Shown here piece after piece: positions 1 through 11,717 of a stretch of 64,000 nt of DNA. The DNA comes from CAJBLF01 sp041675025 (GTDB lineage: Bacteria; Patescibacteriota; Gracilibacteria; Absconditabacterales; Absconditicoccaceae), in contig JBAYUS010000002.1 in the NCBI GenBank assembly GCA_041675025.1, positions 62,001 to 126,000 of the forward strand. Direction: 5' to 3'. Positions within the stretch are counted from its first letter, which is position 1; each line of letters begins with the position of its first letter. Made by a program: the position numbers and the translations under genes. The notes beneath the pieces were generated by a model. That model was given only the letters and a program-made list of their open reading frames with translations. It had not been told where the DNA came from and made no database searches.

Positions 1-1
1 T

Positions 2-2407
2 GGAAATATTTATTGATGAGATACAATACAAGTAACCGTTTGATATAAAAATTTAATGACTGATAGATGAACATCTGGACTCGATCTTTCTATTTTTGAT
101 GTGCCTGGTGTTTTCATCATTCAAAATCCAACATGATTTCCTATGAAAAAAAATACCGTATTTGATAATAGCGATCTATGTAAAAAAGATCTGAGTCAAA
201 ATACCGCAGGAAAATATTTTGATGTTTTAACAACACGAGCGACACAGAATGGATGGTCTTCATTTGTGGATTATCTCCGATCATCATATCGTGATTATGA
301 TCTCTATGATGTTACATCAAATAATGAACCTTATCTATCAACACGATGAGAAGCATTTATCAAACGAATAGAGCAATATACATATGATGCATTCCCTGCA
401 ACATTTCAATGATGATTATTTTCGTGGCTATTTGATTTTGATCTCAATGATTATGCTATCGATAGTTGTGGTGTATGATGAGACTTAGTAACAAGTTATG
501 ATCGTCCTGTTTTAGCTGCATCAACTAGTGATAGTGTCACTTTTGATCTTGTGATAGACAGTAACTTTTTTGGAAATTTTGATTTCAAAGCATTTATAGA
601 AAGCAATGATCGTCTCTATATACAAAGTACACCAAGCACAGATACACTTACAATTTTTGTAGAAGAACCAGATACTGATAGTGATGGAATATGAGATAGT
701 ATAGATAATTGTATACTCGTACCAAATCCTTTACAAGAAGATAGTAATGCAATCGTCGGTGATACAGTTGTTTTTACAAAAATTGATTGAGCAGATCGAA
801 ATTTATTAGCGAATCAAGATTGTATCACAGCTAATGTATGTATTACAAGACAAGATAATAAAGGGATATATAATGCTATCACAGAATCATGATTCAATCA
901 AATTGATTATTCAAGTCCTGCAGATACGGAACGAGCATATGGATCTTGTATCGATTATAATTCATTATCGTTCAGTTCATGGAATAATAACTTATGGACA
1001 TATCCTGGTGGCTTGAGTCAAGTATCAGATATGGTAGGGAAACCTATGTGTTTACATCTCATTACGGATAATAAATATTTTGATCTTACATTTGATGCTT
1101 GGACAATAGGCTGAGGAACACCATCAGGTTGATTTGCTTATACAAGGACAGAATATTTAAGTGGAGTTGTTAATTTAGGTGATGCGTGTGATTGTACAGA
1201 TAGTATCTGTACCACAGGAAATGACATTAATAGTAATCTGATTTGTGATCCCGTGGATCCTATATGTCCTATTCCTCCAAGTTGTGGAGATGGTAATATA
1301 GATTCTGGTGAACAATGTGATCCCGCTGCTTTAAGTCAACCAACATGTAGCAGTCAATGATATGATTGATGATCATTAACTTGTTCTCCTTCATGCACTA
1401 TAGATACAAGTAGTTGTTTTAATGACCCTGTCTGTGGAAATAATATAATAGAAACTGGTGAAGAATGTGATTGATCTGCTCTCAGTGGACAAACATGTTG
1501 AAATTTTTGATATAGTTTATGAACGTTAAGTTGTAATGGATGTATATCATTCAATACTGGTGCATGTTCAAATCCACCTCCAGTAACACCACCAAGTTGA
1601 GGTGGTGGATGAGGCGGATCAAATCCTACTGACAATTGTCCTAATGGAGATTATTCACTAAGTTATTATGATCATCTCTGTTGAACTCAACCAACTACAA
1701 CAACTTCAGTGCATACAGCACCAACTAATAAATTACTTATAAGATCAGAACTTGCATGATTACTCAGTAGTTTTGCTATGAATGTTCTCAATCTTGTACC
1801 TGACCAAAAGTTTTTCTGTAACTTTTCTGATATCACTTATCTCTCTGCGGCGACAAGACTATCAATTAGAAATGCATGCCAATTGAAAATCATGTGATAC
1901 AATGAAGACTGAGCATTGAAAAAAGTTGCATTTAATCCAAATGACATTGTAACTTACAATATGCTTGCTACTGCACTTTCAAGAACTATTTATGATGGAA
2001 CATATAATTTTGCACTCAATCCAAATATACCATGGTATCAACCACATGTGATTCAGTTGGAAAAAGCATGAATCTTATCTAAAGGAATGAGAGTGACACA
2101 AAATAATGTTATTAATATTTTATCTCATATCAAAGATACTCCATCATTGGTTAAAAGATCAGGTACCAATATCTGACATGCAGCATCGCCAATTACGTCT
2201 ACATGAAATATAACAACATGAGGTATGATAGTATCAACAGTAATAACAACTATTACTACATCTCTTAGTAATTCTATCAGAGCACTCTTACTCGATCTGA
2301 GTAGATTCTTTACTAGTAGTAATAACATATCAACATTTCAATCACCATCAATAAATTCTCAATCTACAGATAAAGAAATATTAAAAGATCTTTGAACATT
2401 CTTTTAA
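2..2407 (+). CDS. Large surface protein, Cys-rich repeats and SLH-like C-terminal anchor (5' partial)
   Basis: The frame is open from the left edge to TAA at 2405-2407 (801 codons) only if UGA is read as Gly, so the N-terminus lies outside the window. Visible parts in order: a calcium-binding, thrombospondin-3-like stretch DTDSDGIGDSIDNC (about 671-713); two DUF4215-type Cys-rich repeats (CGDGNIDSGEQCD near 1283, CGNNIIETGEECDG near 1435); a poly-Gly linker near 1600-1622 coded by a mix of UGA and GGN; then an SLH-like region (RSELAGLLSS, FCNFSDI, FNPNDIVTYNMLATALSR). The architecture fits an exported protein held on the cell surface. The domain calls are from motifs; the ligand is unknown. 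The same linker plus anchor recurs in the gene at 15831-17897. Confidence 0.85.
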
Positions 2408-2450
2408 ATAATTATTCTGATAAGAGATAATTATATTTTGTAAAAAATAT

Positions 2451-2484
2451 AAAAAAGGCGATACTTTCTATGTCGCCTTTTTTA
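2451..2484 (+). terminator. Rho-independent terminator
   Basis: The stem GGCGA/TCGCC is extended by an A-run on the left and a T-run on the right, with an 11-nt loop. It lies 44 nt after the stop of the surface protein gene. Confidence 0.8.
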
Positions 2485-2533
2485 AAAGTTTGATTTTTAG
2501 AAAAATTTTACTATATAGGTACCTCATAATAAT

Positions 2534-2566
2534 GCCGCGATACCTGCCCGCCGTGGCGGGGCTCAG
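2534..2566 (+). pseudogene. Fragment of tRNA-Thr 5' end interrupted by a GC palindrome
   Basis: The first nine bases of the tRNA-Thr gene (GCCGCGATA) and its following GCTCAG are present, but separated by a CCCGCC-GT-GGCGGG hairpin. The intact tRNA-Thr lies 25 nt downstream. The fragment looks like a partial duplication that received a palindromic element. Confidence 0.55.
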
Positions 2567-2590
2567 TACCTACAATAAGGCATATATAAT

Positions 2591-2663
2591 GCCGCGATAG
2601 CTCAGCCGGTAGAGCGTTCCCATGGTAAGGGAGAGGTCACGGGTTCGATTCCCGTTCGTGGCT
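2591..2663 (+). tRNA. tRNA-Thr(GGT)
   Basis: This 73-nt sequence folds as a standard cloverleaf: acceptor GCCGCGA/TCGTGGC with one G-T pair, D arm GCTC/GAGC, anticodon stem TTCCC/GGGAG with loop ATGGTAA giving anticodon GGT, and T arm ACGGG/CCCGT with loop TTCGATT. No CCA is encoded. Confidence 0.95.
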
Positions 2664-2674
2664 AATTAAAAAAA

Positions 2675-2700
2675 TAAAAGAGAAAAATCTCTTTTTTTAT
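2675..2700 (+). terminator. Terminator after tRNA-Thr
   Basis: A hairpin AAAAGAGA-AAAA-TCTCTTTT is followed by a T-run. It starts 12 nt after the tRNA. Confidence 0.7.
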
Positions 2701-2863
2701 TTTTTAAAAAAATATATGAATTTTATATATTTGAAAATATTTTCATTCTGATTATTAAAATTTTATAAATTATTATTTCTTCTTTTTATGCCAAAATACG
2801 AGTAATTTTTCATATTATATAACTTTTTTAAGAAAACGGTATACAAACTAGAACTAAAAGGGA

Positions 2864-2937
2864 ATGAAATTGGGTAAATATTTTTTTTCTGAGTACTATT
2901 GTATGTGTATACTTTTATTTGAGAAAATTCTATCTAC
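2864..2937 (+). other. Probable signal-peptide start of the next gene, out of frame across a T8 tract
   Basis: An ATG at 2864, preceded by AAAAGGGA, begins MKLGKYFF and then runs into eight T's (2881-2888). With one more T the frame passes into FGVLLYVYTFIG and on into MAIAGSSNIEYR at 2938, giving a typical signal peptide (basic n-region, hydrophobic core). As written, the frames do not join. This could be slipped-strand variation or a sequencing error; see the findings. Confidence 0.5.
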
Positions 2938-4509
2938 ATGGCAATTGCCTGAAGTAGTAACATCGAATACAGAAAAGATGAGAAAACTAGGTATGTTGAG
3001 GAAGATAATGTTAAAGACATCACCAAAGATGATCTTACATCCCTCAAATCAACACTAAAAGAAAAAGAAATAGACCTAGATACTCAACTTACAAAAATCA
3101 ACGACAACGTTGAAGATATTTTCGATTGATTTCTTTCAAATAAACGAGAAACATCAGTAAGTATAACAAGAGCTGATGGGAAAATAATCATTGATACACC
3201 AAAAAATATTATTACAGAATGAGTTAAGGCTAATCTTGATGCTTTAGCAAATTATGTTATAGAAAACTCATGATATAAAATGGAGCTTGATAAGCTCAAA
3301 AATGACGAAGTAAAAACAGAACTTAATAACTATAAATTCGAGCTCCGTAATTTACGAAAAGAAGTATCTGGAGATGAATGAAGTGATAAATGAGATGATG
3401 ATTTAGAAGCAAATGTAGAATTGCGCGATAAAGGAGATGAAGTAGAAGAAGATACAAAAGAAAAAGATAAAGAAGTAAACGAAAAATATGAGAGTATAAA
3501 TGATTATATCGATCCATACAAACAGACATGAGTAGGATACGCTACTATAGGCAAAGATATGGATATCGCAAATATCTACAAAGACAATAAACTTCCAAAA
3601 TATATGGAGGCAATTTTCAATTGAGAAGAAAAAGAAGAAATAAAAAAATGAATATTTAGAATCAATCTTAGTAAAGAAAATTGACTTGCTGGAATCGTTA
3701 TCGATATCCGCGAAGCAGTAGCAGTAGGTAATTCTAATGATCCTGATATAGAAAGTGCTCCCTATAAACTCTATGAAGCATTAACTGACCAATGAGTTTT
3801 GAATAATGAAGAACCTATTGAACTTAGTATCTCTAAAGAACAATTAAAAGAACTTGTTGATTGAAAATTTTTGACATATAAAGACACAAAAGCATTATCG
3901 TTTAACGAAATAGATAAAGTAGCAAAGATACTTGATAATGCACAACGATCTGATCTTGAGAGATTTACATCACTACTCCAATCAAAGAGCGATGAAGCCA
4001 TGTCAGTCAAGGAGCTATATAACGCAGACCTTATAATCACAAATAATCTTATCAACGAAGATAATGTTTTACCATTTTTGTGTGATTTTAATAGCGATGG
4101 ACAAGTTGCTACAGAATATAAAAGAAAAAATAATAAAGAACAAAAAAACCAATGAGATGTATGAACACTTTTTGGACAGCAAGTTATGTTTACTATCGAA
4201 CAAGCTATCGGAGTAAAAAATATAGAGATGGGTGAACCAGCTGGTGAACAATTGGTAATACAAAATATTATCAAAAATATGCAAATCAGTGATAATAGAA
4301 AACTTGATGACATACAAAAACTTCCGCTTCTTACTATGGCGTGAGATCTTACTAAATGTACCAAAGAAAATCTTGCAAAAGTTTTCAACGGAGATGAAGA
4401 AGAAGGTATCCTTCCTATGCCGGAGATGAAGATTTTCTTCTTGGATTCTATCAAAAAAATCAATGGATGAAGTAGAGAAGTTACACCAGATCTATATGAT
4501 ACTCTTTAG
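2938..4509 (+). CDS. Large unknown protein, N-terminal part (before frameshift)
   Basis: The open frame starts at ATG 2938 (no clear ribosome site; the better start may be 2864, see above) and ends at TAG 4507-4509, with many UGA-Gly codons. The product is acidic and Lys/Glu-rich, with a charged, helix-like stretch around codons 130-180 and a hydrophilic body. I recognise no family. The next open frame (from 4503) continues the same composition: reading ...DLYDTL, then one extra T in CTTTA, then LGKDSESLLALYNTE restores a single protein of about 1,600 residues ending at 7745. Treat 2864-7745 as one gene with two one-base shifts. Confidence 0.65.
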
Positions 4510-7500
4510 GAAAAGATTCAGAATCACTTCTTGCTTTATATAACACAGAAGTAAAACTTAGAATAGAAATTGATAAAATACTTGAGGATTCAAAAGATCC
4601 TGCAACTATAGAAATGATTAGAAAACATGGTCTTGTACGTGTAAGAGAAACTATATTCACCAAGATTATGACTGCTATTGATAATGTAGAGATCACTACC
4701 AACAACGGTGCTCAGACACAACTTCAAGCTGCATGAATAAGTAAATGACGAGAAATACATGAACTCAAAAGAGAGCTTATGGAGAATACAATCAAGAGTC
4801 TTATTCTTTCATGAATTCATTATAGCATAACATGAGGATGGAGATTTAGTATTTGATATGGAAAGAGTTGAACAAGTGAATCTGGTAGAACTAAACGAGC
4901 TCGATGAGCAGGTCCATGACTTATTATATGAAAAGAAAAAGTAGAACTCGCAATAGAATTATGATGAGAAATTGCTGAGCAATATAACATAAATAAAGTT
5001 ATTAATGCCGACTTATCACAGGTCAAGAGTGCAAAATATCTTGGTATCGAATGATGAGCTATCGTTGCCATTGGAAGTAAAACAGCAGATGCAGAATTGT
5101 ATGCTGGTATCAATCGACAACAAGATCCTGTAGTAGGAATCAATCAAATTGATAAACAATATACATCACTATCAGCAGAAATTTTTAATGTAAGATGAGC
5201 TTCTGTCGCTACACTAGCCGACAAGGATTTATTTAGAGCACATATAAAAAATCATATTACCGCACTTAAAGGTGATGGTACTTATGGAAAATTTGTAACT
5301 AAAAATGAACAACATCTTACCGATGATCTTGATTTTATGGTAAGATATATGGAGGCAAATAAATTTTTTGGAGAAGCTGGTATAATTACAAAATTTCCTA
5401 AAGCAAATATTTCTCAATCACTTAATGAATTGGTTAATATTATTCAATCAGGAAATATTGAACAACGAAGACATGATGTAATGACAGGTCTCCACTCTTC
5501 ATTTGATGTTACTAAATTATCATTTGGAGTAACTACAAATGCACTTACTTTAAGAAGTCAATGATGAAAAAATACTCCTGCACCAACTCCTGGTGTCTCA
5601 AGTTGAGAAACTAATGAATGATGAAATATTAATTCATGAGGAGATGCATGAGCATCTGAAGTTGATTTTTGACAAGACAGATTTGGAATCTGTGGATATT
5701 ATATCGGACTCAGAATCTCAACATGGAGAAATAGTTATGTGCCTAATGAAGCACAATACCTCTTTACTCAATACGAGACAGGACAAGGTATTGGACTTGA
5801 AAAATTTGAAGAAAATCCATACAAAAATTTGGAAAGATATGGAGCATATCTTGAAGCATTATACAATGATTCAAATATATCAGCCAGCACTGATGCAGGA
5901 AGATTAATTATTTCATTGAGTGAGAATGCACCTCAAAAAGATGATGAAAATTATATTCCTCTCTATAAACGTTTAAATATCCACGCAACTAAAGAAGCAG
6001 AAAAATCATTTTCACTCAATGGTGATGTTCTTGTTATAGGAAACGTTGGTGATATCGCTGCATATACTATTACAGAAGCAAAAGGTGTTCGTAGAATACT
6101 TTGTCTCTGAAGTAAAAAAGTCGATGAAGCAGCTCGTATAACATGAGATTTATGAGCTTCTTCTGTGGATGAAATGAAACCAGTAGTAGAAACAAATAAA
6201 ACACGAACACAAGAAAAAATCAGAACAAATATTATTACAAATATGAAAGGTGAATGAAATAATTTAGAATTTGCCAAAACAGAAACTTCAGCATTCTTTA
6301 ATCTTGATGGTAAACTCGTTACACCTACATGACCTGAATGGGTAGGTAAGACAATAGTATTTGAACCATCTACTATAGAGAATAAAACATTTGAACAAGG
6401 ATCAATATTAATTCAAAAAAATACAGATGGAATATCATATATAGTTACTGTTGATGTAAACAATCCTGACAACGCATTGGATGTTATTTATAGAGACCAA
6501 AAAGAATATGATGAAGCAAGAATTATAGCACAACAACTACCAGAAAATCGAGAAGCACCAAAAACAACTGAAGTAAAAAACTTCTTTGAATTTACTGGTG
6601 ATATGGATCTTGCATCAAAAGAAATTGTCAAACTCCTCTCTTCACTCGAAGAATTAGAAAATGCTCAACCACAAGTATATGCAGATTTCTTAATACAATC
6701 ATCTACTATTACTGCAGGAAAAGAAATAGACGATGAAGCACTTAGTCTTGCAGTTACTTCTTTGGAAATACTTATGTCAAATAACAAGAATACACCAACA
6801 TTTACTATACTTAAATGATTCTTGGATGGACAAAATGGAAAAACAAAATCATATATAGTAGATAGAATGAAACAAATTCTCGCAAGAGAACCTATGTATA
6901 AAAAAATGAATATATGAACTATTTTGACTAATCATCATTGATGGGAAAAAGTTAAATGACCATCAAATGTATGACTACCTACTGCACTCAAAATAGAGAT
7001 GCAAAGAAATAGAACTTCTCTTGCAAAAGATTATGCAACGGAAAAATACAAAACAAATCCTACTATCGATCCAAATCTTATAGGATATACTGCCTTCTAT
7101 AGAGAACGCGCACAAAGATATTCAATCACTTCATTGTGAGAAACATGATACCAATGAGCATTAAAACCTATTACAAAAAATATTGATCAAGCAAAATCAT
7201 GGTTCTTTGGAAATCTTACCTTAAATAGATATGAAGTAGACCGTTTGGCTGCTAGTCTTGAAGCACAATTTTTAAAGCAATGAACTGCTATTTCTATTCA
7301 ACAAGATACTACAGAAGGAACAGTTGATATGTTTAAAACATTAATGAATTGAGATTGATTTATCATTGACAATTGAGATAAAATCAGTATAGATGTGGAC
7401 TGGGTATTCTACCTTCTCGGAGATTGTTGTAATGAATCTCTCGGTATGAAAATCAAAAATATCAATGTAACTAAATTTATACCTGGTACTATTATTGCAT

Positions 7501-7745
7501 GAAGATACGGTGCAGAATGATTATCAGACAAAGAATATAAAGGATGAATGGATCTCTTTACAAAGAGTCATTCTATCACAAATAGAGTCATCACAAAAGA
7601 AGAAAAAGCTAGCTTGAAATACTTCAGAAATCATACTGATAAACCAACACCATGAGTCACTAGTTGAGCGGATGGATCATGATGAAGTTGATGAACTACC
7701 GATCCATGAGTTATTGATTCAGGTACTGATTGAGGTAACGAATAA
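4503..7745 (+). CDS. Large unknown protein, C-terminal part (after frameshift)
   Basis: This is a continuous frame to TAA 7743-7745 with abundant UGA-Gly. Its first internal ATG is at 4614, without a ribosome-binding site, so it is best read as the continuation of the gene above. A low-complexity Gly/Ser/Thr/Pro-rich linker lies near 5550-5660 (PAPTPGVSSGETNEGG), and the protein ends in another Gly/Asp-rich tail (SGADGSGGSGGTTDPG). Between them is a mostly helical, hydrophilic region with no motif I recognise and no SLH-like anchor. Its place in a series of secreted giants, plus the probable signal peptide, suggests export; that is inference. Confidence 0.65.
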
Positions 7746-7786
7746 CAAACGAAACAAAAACTTTTAATCTCTTTAGGATTAATACC

Positions 7787-8839
7787 ATGAAAACACAAAA
7801 ACTTTTAGCTGCATTGTTATTGTTTGCTAGTGTATCACTAGGAAGCTTTTCACATGCTCTATGGACAGATCAAGTGCTCCCTGTAGATGGGATACCTAAT
7901 GCTATTTCTTGTCCAAGCACAAGTAAAATATATTTGAATCAAGATAAAGATGCTGATGGTATTGCAGATTTTTCTTTGTATCTCAATAGTAATTTTATAC
8001 TCAATGGAAGTGCAAATAATTATACAGCAGGACAGATTTTGAGAGAAGCTAATGGTACAGAATATACAACAGTAAGATACTATACTCCACTCTATAATAT
8101 GCTTTATAAATTAGATGCTAACCAGACTCCTGGACAAATAGATGATTATACATTTTGGAGAGCGAGCTGGGTATTTCCATATAACACTCCAGTCAGAGGA
8201 ATTGCAACTACACCAAATCAAGTAGTATTTGAACAACCATCTGACAACGATGCAAACAAAAACACTATTAGTTTTCTTTATGATTATAGATATAAATATG
8301 CGAATGGATTTGATTGATCATCAAATTCTTCATACCGATACAATCAAGTTCCTAGCATGAATTACTTATTAAATGTTGGTCTTACTTGGATGACTTTACT
8401 CCCTGGTTCAGAAGGAAACAGAAAGAGAAGTCGATCTTCAGTACAATCAATATCAAACACAACTACTATTTGTAAAAACTACGAACTTCATCGATGTGGT
8501 GATGGTACAATAGATACATGAGACAATTGATATGTAGTTTTATTCACATGAGAATTATGTGATGACGGTCCACTTAATGGTACGCCTGGATACTGTGCTC
8601 TAGGTTGTGGTGTTCTCGCACAAACAGAAAGATGTGGGGATAATATTGTACAGCCTGCTTGAGATCCTTATAACGGAGATGTAAATAATATAAGTTTTGA
8701 AGATTGTGATGATGGAGATTTAACTTGAGATAATGGCGATGGCCTTCTCAATGGAAATGATCCTGAATTGAATTTTTGTACTAATATATGTTTGACGCCG
8801 TTTGTAGAAGCCTTTACTGAAGAATTCGTAAATCCATAA
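7787..8839 (+). CDS. Secreted protein with DUF4215-type Cys-rich repeat
   Basis: The product is 350 aa. The signal peptide is clear: MKTQKLLAALLLFASVSLGS then FSHA. A Ca-binding-like stretch NQDKDADGIADFS lies near residue 60. Two Cys-rich repeats occupy the C-terminal third (HRCGDGTIDTGDNG...GELCDDGPLNGTPGYC, and ERCGDNIVQPAGDP). It starts 41 nt after the preceding giant gene and ends 38 nt before the next, so the three are probably co-transcribed. The NGTPGYC signature recurs in the next gene, suggesting shared ancestry. Substrate or partner unknown. Confidence 0.85.
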
Positions 8840-8877
8840 TAAACCCTTTAAATAACTTTATTATATAATTATTTGTC

Positions 8878-11559
8878 ATGAAGTTTAACAGAAAAATGTA
8901 CACTAAAGTAGGGATAGTTCTCTCCATGATAGCATCAATGGGAGCCATATCTTTTGCTGGTAACACTATTTCTGATGTCCCTACAAGTGCGAGCGAAAAT
9001 AGAACTATACAACAGGAAACTACGCTCTATACGGACAGCTGTGATATAACTCAAGAATTAGGATTCTATGATAAATCTCCTGTATATCTTGGTATAGCAC
9101 AACCGAAGTGACCAGTAAGTTACGTTTTTGATAAAGCAGAAACCTATGTAAGAATCTATGGATGAAATGTTTTTAGTGCAGGATTGAAATTTCCATATAT
9201 ATCAAACTTCGTTCCTTCTACCACGGTAGACACTAGTCCTGCTAACATATTCACCGTAAATGCTACAGGATGAATATTTTCATGATGAGCAATAACTACC
9301 CCAAGAAATCAAGTTGCATGACAAATAGTTACAAAAAATAATGAAAGATCAATTATTCAGAATGCTAACTGATCAACACTCAATTATTATTATAGATGGT
9401 CTAGTGATAACTCGTTACATAATGGTACTTTTAAAGTTATCATCAATCCAAATTTGACTACAAAAACAGCTTGTACAAGTTATTATGTAGCAAGATGTGG
9501 AGATGGAATTATTGATAAAACTACAGGAACTACCGATGGTAATGGTGGTATCACAACTCAAGGTAGCATCTTTTTACCATGGCATTCACAATCTATCAAA
9601 CCAAATGAAATATGTGATGATGGTGCACTCAATGGTACGCCTGGATATTGTAAAACAGATTGTACAGGACTTGGAGGTCCTGTAGTAAATACTTGAGGAG
9701 CTACATGTACCTTGACTGCAAGTGCTAGTAGTGTTGAATCTGGACAAACAGTAACTCTCAATGCATCATATACAAGTTGATCAAATGTTACATTTACACC
9801 TAGTGTTTCTGGAATTACTCCTGCACTTACTTATCCTACATGGAATGGAACTGCTACAGATTCACCAACAACAACTACAACATATACAATGAATGTAGAT
9901 GGAGCGACTGGACTCAGTGGAACATCATGTTCTACAACAGTAACTGTTACACAACCTATTCCTCATCTTCAATGTACATTAAGTTTTAGTCCAAATCCCG
10001 TACTTACTGGACAAATTGTGATGGTATCATGGAATGTACAAAATGGAAATTTTTTCTGAACATATATATATGTTACTTCTTCTCTTATATGAGCATGGCC
10101 ACATTGGGTAAACGCTAATGAATACAATGGAGTAAGTACTGTTATGTCAACACAAACATGAGACTATGTATTTAGTATGATGATAAATAATAATGTAGAA
10201 TCTGCTATGTGTACATGAATACTTCATGTGGTAGATAATATCCCTGCAACATGTACGCTTACAACAAGTACGCCAAGCATTTTGCCAGGTCAGACAGCTA
10301 TTCTTAACGCATCATATTCTAATGCAGTTTTGGCAACTATGACTCCAAGCATTACATGATTAAATTTTGTATACCCAAATCGAAGTAATACTAACATCTC
10401 TGTTAGTCCTACTACTACAACAACATATACACTCAATACATTAGGAAATTTTGAATCAGGATGAACATGTACTACTACAGTAAATGTGATGAATACTTGA
10501 GTAAGCATTAATAAAACATTGGTAACAAATATTCTTTATCACTCTGGTGACCTTGTTACTTTCAAAATAGATTTTGCTAATAACTGACCCTCTACAGTAA
10601 ACAATGTAATTATTACTGACTATCTTCCTGCTGGACTTGATTATGTAAGCAGTATGATTTTTGGAGTTTCACCTTATACATCTGGAACAGGCATCAATGG
10701 AATAAATCAGTTTATAGAATATTCTTGATTTAGTTTGACGCCTGGACAACAATGATATCTTATTGTTGTAGGAAAATTTAAATGATATGCATATTCAAAT
10801 CAAACACTCAATAATGCATTTATCAAAACAGATAATTCACCTTTGGGATATTCTTCAGCATTGTTTTACACATATGCTCCTAGTGGAAACGCTTCAGTCG
10901 TAAAGACATCTAATAAGCCTTCTTACTATCCTGGTGAAGATGCAACATTTACTATCGCAGTAACCAATAATGGTCCTGATGCTATTTCTAACATGACTAT
11001 TACTGACAACTGGCCAGATACTTCATGTATAACTCCTGATGTTCAATGGACATCAAATCTACCACTTACTATGACAAGCACTACAGATCCATACGCATGG
11101 ACATACAATGGTTCATTGGCAGTTGGACAAACAATATACCTTTACCTTACATGACATGTAAGTCACACTCCTTCATGTATAGGAAATTATATAAACAATG
11201 CTTGAATAAGTTATACAGTCAACGGAATACCACAAACAGGAAATGCACAACCATTAAACTTTGGTATCTCTACTGCTCCTAGTTCTACTATGAGTTTTGA
11301 AAAGAGACTAATCCAATATGGAACTAATGTAGGAGATCCTGTAGTATTTGAATTACTTTATCAAAACAACTGAACAGCTACTATCACTTCTTATGATATC
11401 GTAGATTACTGGCCAGGAACATTAAATTTTGTTTCTGCTAGTCCTATGCCAACAACACAAACAACAACACCATGAGGATCTCTTTTGCATTGGATAATAA
11501 CTACTCCTCTTGCACCAAATTGATCAGGTAAAATTACTATCAACGGAACGATAAAATAA
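8878..11559 (+). CDS. Secreted DUF11-repeat surface protein
   Basis: The product is 893 aa. The signal peptide MKFNRKMYTKVGIVLSMIAS ends near SFAG. Residues about 195-260 hold a DUF4215-like Cys motif (CGDGIIDKTTG, EICDDGALNGTPGYC). Next come Ig-like beta repeats rich in Thr and Ser (TCTLTASASSVESGQTVTL and a related TCTLTTSTPSILPGQTAIL). The C-terminal 350 residues have at least three DUF11-type repeats, recognisable by VTFKIDFANNGPSTVNNVIITD, AVTNNGPDAISNMTITDNWP and ELLYQNNGTATITSYDIVDYWP. Many Gly of the NNG motifs are UGA. There is no SLH-like anchor, so attachment is unclear. The role is probably adhesion or as a cell-surface stalk. Confidence 0.85.
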
Positions 11560-11690
11560 TGAAAAATTAATAATTAAAAATGAAAAATGAATGAATTGTC
11601 TTTTTACTCACTATTGTAGGTTACGATAGCCAATGACAGAAACAAATACCAACATTATTCATTATTCACTATTCACTATTCATTAATAAA
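11560..11690 (+). repeat. Dispersed palindromic element with heptad arms (copy 1)
   Basis: The left arm is built of AATTAAAAATGAA-like words and the right arm of CATTATT/CACTATT words. Between them is an inverted core resembling CTATTGTAGGTTACGATAG. Related copies occupy 15503-15635 and 57241-57376. Confidence 0.7.
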
Positions 11691-11717
11691 AGTCTTTTAA
11701 TTATTACTGTTACGGAA

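Noticed and set aside
3771..4463. 230-codon open frame on the minus strand
   Set aside because: It lies antisense to a long UGA-coded gene, is Ser/Phe/Ile-rich and has no homology or ribosome site; it is a shadow of the + strand gene.
5593..5907. 104-codon + strand frame inside the giant gene
   Set aside because: It overlaps the main frame out of phase; the main frame continues through UGA codons with consistent composition.
2938..7745. UGA as selenocysteine or as readthrough stops
   Set aside because: UGA occurs in nearly every gene at Gly positions and far too often for recoding; no SECIS-like elements were needed to explain it.
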